Assembly (NCBI RefSeq): GCF_000969765.1
Contig: NZ_CP011096.1
Location: 1 to 64,000, forward strand
DNA: 64,000 nucleotides
Reading direction: 5' to 3'
Source: Mycoplasmopsis synoviae ATCC 25204
GTDB taxonomy: Bacteria; Bacillota_I; Bacilli_A; Mycoplasmatales; Metamycoplasmataceae
In this document: piece by piece, positions 54,948-64,000 of the stretch
Layout of the letters: the number at the start of each line of letters is the position of its first letter
How positions within the stretch are numbered: the stretch's first letter is position 1
The notes under the pieces: model-generated
Database searches by the model: none
What the model saw: only the letters and a program-made list of their open reading frames with translations
What the model was told of the DNA's origin: nothing
Made by a program: the position numbers and the translations under genes

Positions 54948-55532
54948 CTATTTTTGACGATTTTTTATTGAAAATTTTAAAGTGATTTCATCCATGTAAT
55001 CAATTGAAGCTCCAATTGGAATTCCAATAGCAAGCTGCGATGAATTAATTTGAAATTTTTCAAATTCTTTTCTTATTAAGTTAGTTGTAACTTCGCCTTC
55101 TAGCGTTGGCGAAATTCCAAAAATTACTTCTTCAAAATTTTTGCAATACTTTAAAAGTTTGGATAAATCTAAATAAAATTTATCAAGTGATTTTTCATTT
55201 TTAACTAAGTTTTTGAAAACGAAATATTTGCCTTTAAATAAAGAAAGCTTTTCAAGCTTTTCTATTATTAGTGGATTTTCAACTACCAATAATTTATTTT
55301 CACGGCTAGTGTCATTGCAAATATAACAATTATTATTTTCTTGTGGAATATTACAAAAACTGCAAAAAGAAATATTATCTTTAAGTTTTTTAAAGTAATT
55401 AGAAAGCTCGTAGATTTCATCGTCTTTTGAATATAAAATTCAAGCGACGATTTTTTCAGCTTGCTTTCTACTTATTCCTGGGATTTTTCTAATTTTTGTA
55501 ATAAATTCTTCGATTAATGATAAGTTAAACAT
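54948..55532 (-). CDS. recR: Recombination protein RecR
   Basis: 194 aa. N-terminal helix-hairpin-helix ([22 protein letters not shown]), C4 zinc finger [16 protein letters not shown] near residue 60, Toprim domain ([35 protein letters not shown]), and C-terminal [22 protein letters not shown]. One UGA Trp. Its ATG overlaps the ybaB stop. Confidence 0.94.
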
Positions 55533-55819
55533 TAAACTGAAAGTCCGCCAGGAAGTTGTGGAGATAGTTTATCGATTTCTTCGTTTACTAAATCAATGGC
55601 TTCATTTAATGTAAGTGAAATTAAATCCTCTAAAAGTTCTTTATCTTCAGGATCAATTAAAGCTTCATCAATTTTTAAACTTTTTAATTTAAAAGTTCCA
55701 AGCATAACTAAAGTAATTCCTTGTTTTTCAACAACAAATTCTTTTTTTTCGATTTCTTTTTGTTTTACTTCGTATTCTGCTTGAATTTTACGCATTCTTT
55801 TTAGAAATTCTGCATTCAT
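55532..55819 (-). CDS. YbaB/EbfC family nucleoid-associated protein
   Basis: 95 aa. MNAEFLKRMRKIQAEYEVKQ start, the central KLKSLKIDEALIDPEDKELLEDLISLTLNEAI and a PQLPGG tail match the YbaB DNA-binding family, normally encoded between dnaX and recR as here. Confidence 0.92.
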   Translation of the reverse strand: MNAEFLKRMRKIQAEYEVKQKEIEKKEFVVEKQGITLVMLGTFKLKSLKIDEALIDPEDKELLEDLISLTLNEAIDLVNEEIDKLSPQLPGGLSV

Positions 55820-55828
55820 TTTTACTTC

Positions 55829-57658
55829 CTAACCAAATTTATTAAATATTAAATCTTCTAAATTCTTTTTAAAAACTAAATTGTTTTCAGTTTTTAAATT
55901 ATCTTTTTCTATTTTATCAAAAGCTAAGTTCTCAAAATTCTCATTTAAGTCTTTTTTAGCCGCCATAAGTTCATTTTTAAGTGATGAAGAAATGAAAAAG
56001 ATGTGCTTGTATCCGCCAAAGGCTAGTTCTGAAAAATTTTGAAGAAAATAAGAATAATTATTATTATTTAAACTATCTGTTATTTCTTTTAATTTTTTAG
56101 GTGAATAAGGCTTATATTTTTCAGAAGCCGGATCGTTTTTAATGTTAAAAACGATGTAACTATCACTAGATGCCACTACTTGTAGCCTATCGATCATTTC
56201 TGATTTAAAGTATTGAAATTCTTGAAGCGCGCTATCTTTTACAGAATGTCAAAAATCTTTAAGTTGAAATTCGTGTCTTTTAATTAAATCTTTATCTTTT
56301 TGTTTATTTATAAAAATAGCTCAAGTTGCAAAATTTAAATCAATTTCTTTAGCAAGCTTTACCTGCGCTTTAGGCTCATCTTTTTCATCTTCACCTAAAT
56401 AACCTAAATCAATTTCAAATGGGTTAACTATATTGATAGTGTCACTTGATTCTTTAGTTGAAGAGCTAGTTTTATTTTCAAAAAGATTGATTTTAATTTC
56501 TTTTTTAGCTTTGTTTTCTTTTGTTTCTTTTTGAAGCTCTTTAATTGATGAAAGAAAATCTTGTTTGAATTGCTTTTCTTCGTTTTGCATTGCTATAAAA
56601 TCGTTTTCATCAAGAAGTTTTAAAAAGCTAACTTCTATTATTTCAAAAGGATATTCAGTTCTTTTTACGTTTATTAATAAATCATATAAAGATGAAGAAA
56701 CTCGATAAGCAAAGCTATCGTTTATTTTTAAATCATTTAATTCTTTTTCAGAATAATAATTTAAAAATGAATCATCACCAGTTTTTCTAAATAGTAAATA
56801 TTCTTTAACAAGTGATATTAAATTTAATACAAATAAAAACGGATCAATTCCTCAAAGTTTTAAGTCGTTAAGTTTTTTTAAAACATCGCTAATGTTTTTT
56901 GAATACAAATCATTAAGAACTTGAATTATTTCATCGTTAGACGCTATTCCAAAGTTTTTTCTAACTGATTCTTTGGTTATATTGTTATTTTCAAAATTTG
57001 AAATTTGTTCAGCAATAGTTAGTGCGTCTCTTAGGCCTCCGCTTGAAAGCTGAGCGATTAGCATGAGCGCTTCTTTTTCAAATGAAATATTTTCTTTATT
57101 TAATATATCTTCAAGTTGGGCTACTATTTGTTTTTCAGAGATTCTTCTAAAGTTAAAACTTTGAACTCTTGAAAGGATAGTAATTGGAACCTTTTGCACG
57201 TCAGTGGTTGCTAAAACAAAAATTACATAAGAAGGCGGTTCTTCTAAGGTTTTTAAAAGAGCATTAAATGCACTTTTACTTAGCATGTGCACTTCGTCGA
57301 TTATATAAATTTTGTATTTAGATTCAAATGGAAGCTGATCAACATTTTCTTTTAAATTTCTAATTTCATCAACACCTGTATTTGATGCAGCATCCATTTC
57401 GATAATATCACCGCTATTTTGATTGAGGCAGCTTTCGCAGATTTGACTTCTAACTTCGCTATGGCTGCAATTTAGCGCTTTTGCAAAAACTCTAGCTGTT
57501 GAAGTTTTCCCAGTTCCTTTAGGCCCTGCAAATAAAAAAGCGTGCGCTATTTTTTCTGAAGAAATTACATTATCAAGGGTTTGAATAATGTGATCTTGAC
57601 CGATAATTTCGTGAAAATTTTGAGGACGATATTTTCTGTATAAAGATTTGTATTTCAT
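55829..57658 (-). CDS. dnaX: DNA polymerase III gamma/tau subunit
   Basis: 609 aa. Clamp-loader ATPase: LYRKYRPQNFHEIIGQDHI, Walker A LFAGPKGTGKTSTARVFAKA near residue 43, Cys cluster LNCSHSEVRSQICESCLNQ, DEVHMLSKSAFNALLKTLEEPP Walker B, and SRVQSFNFRRI sensor. The C-terminal half is poorly conserved and Lys/Glu-rich. In frame through UGA codons at 56321, 56590-56852 junctions. Confidence 0.94.
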
Positions 57659-57712
57659 AGTTAAGTTAATTATAGAAAATAATTTAATAAATTTTTGAAA
57701 AATAAAAAAGCA

Positions 57713-58831
57713 TTAAGCTTTTCTAAATAATTTTTTCATGGTTTTTAGCAGAGAGCTAAAAGCCAATTTAAAAGATGATTTTCAATATAAATAATTTTCA
57801 GATTCAATTATTTTGAATTTAACTTGTTTTCCTTTTGCAAAAACGTTAATGTAGACTTTATCTTGAAGCGCAAGCATAAAACTTACAAATAAAAGATATA
57901 CAACTCCAACAAGAACAAAAGTAAAAATAGAAAAAGGAAATTCAGTAAATGGAGGAACTAGCGTGCTTAGATTATTTATCTCATTAGTTCCTAAGTATCA
58001 ATAATTTGATTTTCAATTTATTGAAACTGCAGGACTATTATCAAGCAGATGATTTATCGAAGCCATAGCTCCTACAAACATAAAACAAACAAGTAGAGTT
58101 TTGCTTATTTCTTTTAAGCCTAGCTTACCTGGATTTAAAAAATTTATAGTTACAAAGGCTGCTAGTAAAAATGTATGGAAGAAAAAGTAATCTCAGAATA
58201 TAAAGTTAAATATTCCTCATCTTAATTTAAAGACTTCTTCTACTTTGAAATTTATATATTGATCTCTACCTGATAAAAATATTTTTTGAGCGCTTAGCGC
58301 ATCTAAATCGCTTTGAGAAACATTTTTATCAAAATAAACTTCCATAGTTAAATCAGGAGAAAGCAGCGCCATTAAAGTTCCAAGCACTGCCAGAGGAGCC
58401 ACGTATTTGATGTATTTTAGTTTATTGGTAATAAGTAGCACTCCGAGCATTATTCCCATAAGCCTACAAAAATGTACTGGTATGGTTTCTCAATATCTAG
58501 GATAACCCATTACAAAATAAATTATTAATGATCTACCAATCATTCACAATAAAATAGTGATCCCTAAGGTCATGTGAAAATATTTATAAAAATTAGAATT
58601 ATTTTGAAGTGAAAGTTTGTATTTAGCAATAATTTGACGCTTTAAAACTCACATCCCGACAAAAAGCAAAAATAAAACAACAATAGCGAAAATAAAAAAG
58701 AAATTTCCATTCTTTATAAAAGCCGGAAGATTTGAATCTCAGTAAGCTTTTGTTCCAGATCATGAAAAAAAGCCAGGTTTATAATTTGATAAATCTTCAA
58801 CTTTAGAAAGTGGAAAAGAAAAATTAACCAT
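57713..58831 (-). CDS. YwaF-like (TIGR02206) conserved membrane protein
   Basis: 372 aa, about seven TM segments. The motif YPRYWETIPVHFCRLMGIMLGVLL near residue 115 and DYFFFHTFLLAAFVTINFLNPG are characteristic of the TIGR02206 family, whose function is not known. Several UGA Trp codons. ATG at 58829-58831. A short stem (aagcattaagctt type) lies after its stop. Confidence 0.78.
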
Positions 58832-58841
58832 AATTATTTAA

Positions 58842-58946
58842 TTAATTATTATCAGCTTTTCTTTTAAGTTTTAGTTGTTCTTTTCTAACTTTTTCTTTAC
58901 GAGCTTCAGCACGTAATTTGTTTTTAAGTCTAACTACTTTTCTCAT
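58842..58946 (-). CDS. Very small basic protein (34 aa)
   Basis: 34 aa, MRKVVRLKNKLRAEARKEKV and a LKLKRKADNN tail, about 40 percent Lys/Arg, with a aaggtatc-type Shine-Dalgarno. The composition resembles the C-terminus of bS21 or other small ribosome-associated basic proteins, but it is far shorter than bS21 and no homologue is claimed. It sits alone, ten bases upstream of the membrane protein gene. Confidence 0.55.
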   Translation of the reverse strand: MRKVVRLKNKLRAEARKEKVRKEQLKLKRKADNN

Positions 58947-59083
58947 TTTGATACCTTATATAATAATATTGTTATATGCATTTGCTTTGCTAAATTAAGC
59001 TTAAGCATTTATTTAGTCATATTATTTTACATTAAAAATATTAAAATAAGTTAAAGCATATATTAATAAACAAAGCAGTTTTC
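58947..59083. promoter_or_regulatory. Divergent spacer upstream of parC
   Basis: AT-rich 137 bp between the small basic gene and parC, with TATAAT-like sequences near 58970 on the plus strand. Nothing further is supported. Confidence 0.35.
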
Positions 59084-61666
59084 ATGAGTAAAAAAGAAAT
59101 AATTGAAAAAATAATTACTAAATCAGTAGATAAAATTATGGAAGAGCGTTTTGAAACTTATTCAAAATACGTTATTTCCAACCGTGCAATTCCTGATGTT
59201 AGAGATGGGCTAAAGCCGGTCCATAGAAGAATTTTATATTCTATGTATACGCTGGGGCTTGATTTTGATAAAAAATTCAAAAAATCGGCCAGAATTGTAG
59301 GAGATGTTATCGGGAAGTATCATCCTCATGGAGATACTTCTGTTTATGACGCGATGATAAACCTGGCGCAGTGATGAAAAATGAATATTCCTCTGCTTAG
59401 CATGCATGGAAATATAGGTTCAATCGATGATGATAAGCAAGCTGCAATGCGTTATACAGAAGTAAAGCTTGCTAAAATTGCAAACTACATAATTGGCGAT
59501 ATTAAAAAGAAAACTGTTAAATTTATTCCTAACTTTGACGACTCAGAAACTGAACCGATAGTACTTCCTTCCATGTTTCCTAATCTTTTAGTTAATGGAT
59601 CAAGAGGAATAGCAATTGGAATGGCAACCGAAATGCCGCCGCATAATTTAGGCGAAATAATAGACGCTTGCGTTTATAAAATAAAACACCCTAAAGCTAG
59701 CTACAGTGAGCTTTCTAATTTTGTGCTCGGGCCTGACTTTCCTACTGGTGGAGTTATTAAAGGAACTAAAGGAATCGCAGAAGCGCTAGAAAATGGAAGA
59801 AACGAAAAAAATAAAATTAAGCTTTTTTGTAAATATGAAATATATACAAAAGGCAAAAATAAATTTATTGAAATAACCGAAATTCCATATGGCGTTGTTA
59901 AGGTAAAGCTAGTTTATGAAATTGATTTAATAATTCAAAATAAATTAATTGATGGAATTATTGAAATCAAAGATAGATCAGATAGAGATGGAATTAATAT
60001 TCTAATTACACTAGATATTAATTCCAATGAAGAGAGCATTTTAAATTATTTATTTTCTAAAACACAAATGCAAATTACTTATTCATATAACAATATAGTA
60101 ATCGACAATAATTCACCAACATTAATGAATTTAGAAAATTTAATTTCAAGTTACATTGCTCATATTAAAAACGTAAAAACACTTTCATTAAACTATGATT
60201 TAAATAAGGCTAAAGTTCGTCTTGAAATTATTAATGGATTCATTAAAGTTTCAGAAATTACCTCGCAGGTTATTGAATTAATTAGAAAAACCCAAGGTTC
60301 AAAAATGGGAGTTGTTAATAATTTAATTCAAGCTTTTAACTTCACAAAATTGCAAGCTGAATCTATTGCAGAATTAAGGCTATATAAACTAAGTCAAACT
60401 GATAAAGAAATTTATTTAAAAGAAAAAGTTGAAGTAGAAGAAACCATTAATATAATTGAAAATTTATTAAACAATGAAAAAGAATTTAATAACTTTTTAA
60501 TTAATGAAATTAAAGCTATTAAAAAAGAATTTAGTGTTCCTAGAAAAACTCAAATTGAAGAAAAAGATTTTGAAGTTTCATATAACAAGCTTGATCTTGT
60601 TAAAGAAGAAATCATTAACGTTTCTATTTCTAAAAATGGATTTATCAAAAGATTTAGCGATAAAGTTTTAGAAAACAATGAATGAAAAAATTATGCTTTA
60701 AAAGAAAAAGATAATTTAGTTTTCTTTAGCAAAGTTAACACTGTTAACTTTCTGCTTTGCTTTACTAATTTAGGTAATTATGTAATTGTTGCAATTTACC
60801 AAATTCAAGAAGTTAAGTGAAAAGATTTAGGAAATAATATTAATTTGTTCGCATCAGATATTAGGCCTGACGAGGAAATAGTTTCAGTAATTGAAGTTAG
60901 TGATTTTGAAGAAAATCTATCAGTAATGTTGGGGACCAAAAAAGGTTACTTTAAAAGAGTAATGCTTAAAGATTTTTTAGTTTCAAGATTTACTAAAAAA
61001 TATACTGCCATGCCATTAAATGAAGATGATTATTTAATTAAAGCTAAATTAACTAACTTAGATAGTTATTTAGTAGCTATTACTGAAAATTCAATTATTT
61101 CTAAATTCTCTGAATCAGAAATAATGTTTTATAGCACTAAAGCTAGAGGAAGCAAAGCTATTTATTTTTCAGTAGGCGATAAATTAAGTAACTTTACTAT
61201 CGTATCTTATGGCGATGAAATTTTTGCACTCAGCAGTGATTTAAATTATTTTTACTTTAATGAAGCAGATATAGTGCTAACTCCAAAAAACATTAAAGGT
61301 AGAAATATCTTTGATAAAAAATATAAACTTCAAAACAAAAACTATCTTTTATTTGAGGATACATTAGCTACAGACTTTTTATATTTTAAAAATACATTAA
61401 ATGAATTAAATCAAGTAAAACTTAATCATTTAGATAAAAAGAAAAGCGCAGTTTTAAAATATAAATTTGATAATTTTGAAAGCGTATCACTTATTAAATC
61501 TTTAAAAAAAGAAACTATAAATAACAGTTCAAAACCAAAAGAAAATCCTGCACAAGAAGAAAAGCAAGAACCAGAAAAAGAAGTGGTTGTTGGAAGAAAA
61601 AAACCTGTTGAAATTCAAGGATCTTTAAAAGATTTATTAACCGATTACGAAGAATTCACAAAATAA
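59084..61666 (+). CDS. parC: DNA topoisomerase IV subunit A
   Basis: 860 aa with UGA Trp at 59372-59377 and near 60683. It decatenates daughter chromosomes. [36 protein letters not shown] (active-site region), [21 protein letters not shown] with the catalytic Tyr, and [23 protein letters not shown]. The C-terminal domain ends [20 protein letters not shown], the ParC rather than GyrA pattern, and no GyrA box was seen. parE is not adjacent in this window, which is unusual. Six bases before uvrB. Confidence 0.9.
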
Positions 61667-61672
61667 TAAAAC

Positions 61673-63679
61673 ATGAAAATTTTTAAATTAAATTCAAATT
61701 TTACTCCGCAAGGAGATCAACCAAAAGCAATTAATGAACTTGTTCAAGGAATTAAAAACAACCGTAAAGATCAAGTTCTTTTAGGAGTTACCGGAAGCGG
61801 TAAAACTTTTACTATTGCCAACGTTATTAAAGAATTTGATCGCCCGGTTATTATATTAAGTCACAATAAAACGCTAGCTAGTCAGCTTTATTCAGAACTT
61901 AAAGCGTTTTTTCCTGAAAACGCAGTTGAATATTTTATTAGTTACTTTGATTATTATCGCCCTGAAGCTTATAAAGCAAATACCGATACTTATATAGAAA
62001 AAGATTCAGCTACAAACCAGCAAATTGAAATTTTACGGCTAAGCGCTTATAATTCGCTACTTACTAGAAAAGACGTAATAGTAGTAGCTAGCGTTAGCGC
62101 GATTTATGGTGCGCTTAATCCTGAAGTTTACAATAAAAGTTTTTACAACTTTTATTTAAACCAAAAAATAAGTGTTAAAGACTTTATCATCAAGCTAACC
62201 AAAAACAAATACGAAAGAAATGACCTTGACGTTGTTCCTGGAAGATTTGCAGTTAAAGGTGATTTGGTTTTTATCGCTCCAGCAGACTCTGAAACTAAAA
62301 TGATTAGAGTTTCATTTTCTTATGATGAAATTGAAGAAATTGCTTTTGTTCATCCATTAGAAAAAACTACCATTAAAAAAGTATCTCACTATACACTATC
62401 TCCTGGTGATGCTTATGCTACTGATAATAGTATTTACAGCACAGTAATTCCTCAAATCCAAGAAGAGCTCAAAGAAAGAGTAAAGTACTATAAAGACAAT
62501 AACCAAATTCTAGAAGCTACTAGAATCAATCAAAGAACTAATAACGATATAGATGACATGAAAGAATTTGGTCACTGCAAAGGAATCGAAAACTACTCTA
62601 TGTATTTAGATGGTAGAACCTTTGGTCAAAGACCTTATACTATCCTAGATTACTTTCCTGAAAATTCGCTAATGTTTATCGATGAATCTCATATGAGCCT
62701 TCCGCAAATTCGGGCAATGCATGCCGGTGATAGATCAAGAAAAAATGAGCTTGTAAAATATGCCTTTAGACTTCCTAGTGCGCTAGAAAATAGGCCACTA
62801 ACTTTCGATGAATTTGAAAATTCTTTTTCATTTAACAAGATTTATATATCAGCTACTCCTGAAGCTTATGAAATTAATAAAACTGCAGGAGCAGTTACAA
62901 CGCTATACGTAAGGCCTACTGGATTAATTGATCCTGAGATTTTTATATATCCTAAAGAAAATCAAATTGAAAGAATATATAACATAATCATGGAGCAACG
63001 TAAAACCGGAGAAAAAACTTTGGTATTAACAGTTACTAAACGACTAGCCGAAGAAATATCTAATTACTTTATTGATAGAAAAATAAAAGCCGCTTATATT
63101 CATTCAGATCATGAAACTTTTGTTAGAAATGAAATTCTAAGAAAACTTCGTATGGGAACATACGAAGTAGTTATCGGAATTAATCTTCTTCGTGAAGGGA
63201 TTGATATTCCCGAAGTTTCTAAAGTTATTATATTAGATGCCGATTCCAATGGTTTTCTAAGAAATACAAAATCGTTAATTCAAATAGTAGGTAGAGCAGC
63301 AAGAAATGCGAACGGGCAAGCGATACTTTTTGCTGATACTATTACAAATGCCATCAAAGAAATGATGGAAGATAATAAAATCAAGCGTAAAATTCAAATG
63401 GAATATAACCAAAAGTATAGAATAGTTCCTAAAACTATAATCAAGCCTATTAGAGGGGCTATTTATAATGAAAATTATGAAAATGCAATGGAAATTCTTC
63501 TTAAAAAGAGCCAGGAGTCTAAATTTAGCAAAAACGAGAAAAAGACTTTAAATAGCTTAATTGAAGATCTAGAAATCCAAATGAAAAAAGCCGCAAAAGA
63601 ATATGATTACGAAGAAGCAATTCGACTAAGAGATATGATTCATGAAATCAAACAAAGTCAAAGCAATAAAGGGAAATAA
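61673..63679 (+). CDS. uvrB: Excinuclease ABC subunit B
   Basis: 668 aa. Helicase-like damage verifier. LGVTGSGKTFTIANVIKEF Walker A near residue 38, YFDYYRPEAYKANTDTYIEK beta-hairpin region, FIDESHMSLPQIRAMHAGD (DExH), TVTKRLAEEISNYF and GINLLREGIDIPEVSKVIILD, ending in a UVR domain (LEIQMKKAAKEYDYEEAIRLRD). Complete, no UGA codons. The partner of uvrA at 22039. Confidence 0.98.
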   Translation: MKIFKLNSNFTPQGDQPKAINELVQGIKNNRKDQVLLGVTGSGKTFTIANVIKEFDRPVIILSHNKTLASQLYSELKAFFPENAVEYFISYFDYYRPEAYKANTDTYIEKDSATNQQIEILRLSAYNSLLTRKDVIVVASVSAIYGALNPEVYNKSFYNFYLNQKISVKDFIIKLTKNKYERNDLDVVPGRFAVKGDLVFIAPADSETKMIRVSFSYDEIEEIAFVHPLEKTTIKKVSHYTLSPGDAYATDNSIYSTVIPQIQEELKERVKYYKDNNQILEATRINQRTNNDIDDMKEFGHCKGIENYSMYLDGRTFGQRPYTILDYFPENSLMFIDESHMSLPQIRAMHAGDRSRKNELVKYAFRLPSALENRPLTFDEFENSFSFNKIYISATPEAYEINKTAGAVTTLYVRPTGLIDPEIFIYPKENQIERIYNIIMEQRKTGEKTLVLTVTKRLAEEISNYFIDRKIKAAYIHSDHETFVRNEILRKLRMGTYEVVIGINLLREGIDIPEVSKVIILDADSNGFLRNTKSLIQIVGRAARNANGQAILFADTITNAIKEMMEDNKIKRKIQMEYNQKYRIVPKTIIKPIRGAIYNENYENAMEILLKKSQESKFSKNEKKTLNSLIEDLEIQMKKAAKEYDYEEAIRLRDMIHEIKQSQSNKGK

Positions 63680-63693
63680 AATATAATTAAAAA

Positions 63694-64000
63694 ATGGCAA
63701 TTAGTTACAAACAAGCAACATCAAAAGATTTAAATTTATCTTTTGATTTTGAAATTATCTATTTTGAAATGTCTAAATTTGTAATAGATATTAAAAATAC
63801 GTTAAGGCCACTTGAATTCAATGAAAAATACTGTGAATGATTCATTGAAGATTTAATTTACTTTTTAAAAAGTAATGGTTATAATTTCCGTTTTGATTTA
63901 GGTTTACTAGAACTTGTTAACGGAAAAAATTTAAAGAAATTAGTTAATAAAAAAGCAGTTGATTTAAATGATTTAGAATTTGAAGAAATTAAATATTTCT
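63694..64000 (+). CDS. Unidentified protein, N-terminal part
   Basis: The first 102 codons of an ORF cut by the window edge. MAISYKQATSKDLNLSFDFE, with EWFIEDLIYFLKSNGYNFRF and LVNGKNLKKLVNKK. One UGA Trp. No family recognised and no signal peptide. It begins 15 bases after uvrB. Confidence 0.55.

Noticed and set aside
58842-58946. Calling the 34-aa ORF ribosomal protein bS21
   Set aside because: It is about half the usual length and lacks the conserved N-terminal half.
59084-61666. Calling the topoisomerase GyrA
   Set aside because: The C-terminal sequence follows the ParC pattern and there is no GyrA box; the N-terminal core does not discriminate well.

Overview
The window is one end of a very AT-rich Mollicutes chromosome that opens at the replication origin. 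UGA must be read as tryptophan: nearly every conserved gene (dnaA, polC, coaBC, eno, rpsP, trmD, rpsG, fusA, dnaX, parC) is interrupted by in-frame UGA unless code 4 is used. Gene content (type III pantothenate kinase, PolC as replicase, ParC separate from ParE, an IS1630-like element, an ascorbate-type PTS operon with a phosphotriesterase-like lactonase) suggests the hominis clade (Mycoplasmopsis or relatives). The lactonase-ula arrangement recalls avian mycoplasmas such as M. synoviae, but that species guess rests on memory and is weak.

Layout. 1-2970: dnaA, oriC, dnaN and an S4 protein. 2974-10297 (minus): polC, cdsA, coaX, coaBC, facing a divergent ECF S-component (10335-10919) that probably feeds the CoA pathway. 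10992-11391: five tRNAs (Asn, Glu, Val, Thr, Leu). 11400-12010: terminator, a T20 tract and debris of a repeat and an IS end. 12013-25662: housekeeping (eno; rpsP-trmD-rplS; tsaE-tsaB-tsaD; a DJ-1-like protein with two unknown membrane proteins; def; plsY-ffh; uvrA; a glycerophosphodiester phosphodiesterase).

25663-34517 is a sugar-acid utilisation locus: an RpiR-type regulator divergent from php-ulaA-ulaB-ulaC-ulaD-ulaE-ulaF-HAD. The genes are tightly packed, often overlapping, with two identical-type operators 63 bp apart in the control region. The PTS imports and phosphorylates the substrate, the lactonase opens a phosphorylated lactone, and UlaD/E/F take it to xylulose-5-phosphate. No UlaG is present.

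34518-49559 is accessory and mobile: a decayed IS30-type element; an ABC ATPase and permease pair separated from a decayed subtilisin-like protease by an intact IS1630-like element inserted in a hairpin that it duplicated; a paralogous permease on the other strand; then a 7.7 kb segment bracketed by the real fusA 3' end and a damaged second copy of it. That segment carries, in transcription order on the minus strand, a frameshifted kinase-HAD fusion, an unknown membrane-anchored 553-aa protein, a small secreted protein, a MacB-like ATPase-permease fusion and a frameshifted signal peptidase I. This looks like a secretion cassette of unknown purpose and is the best candidate for something new.

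49560-64000 returns to the core: fusA-rpsG-rpsL, then rsmI-holB-tmk-recR-ybaB-dnaX, a TIGR02206-like membrane protein, a very small basic protein, parC, uvrB and the start of an unidentified gene cut by the window edge.
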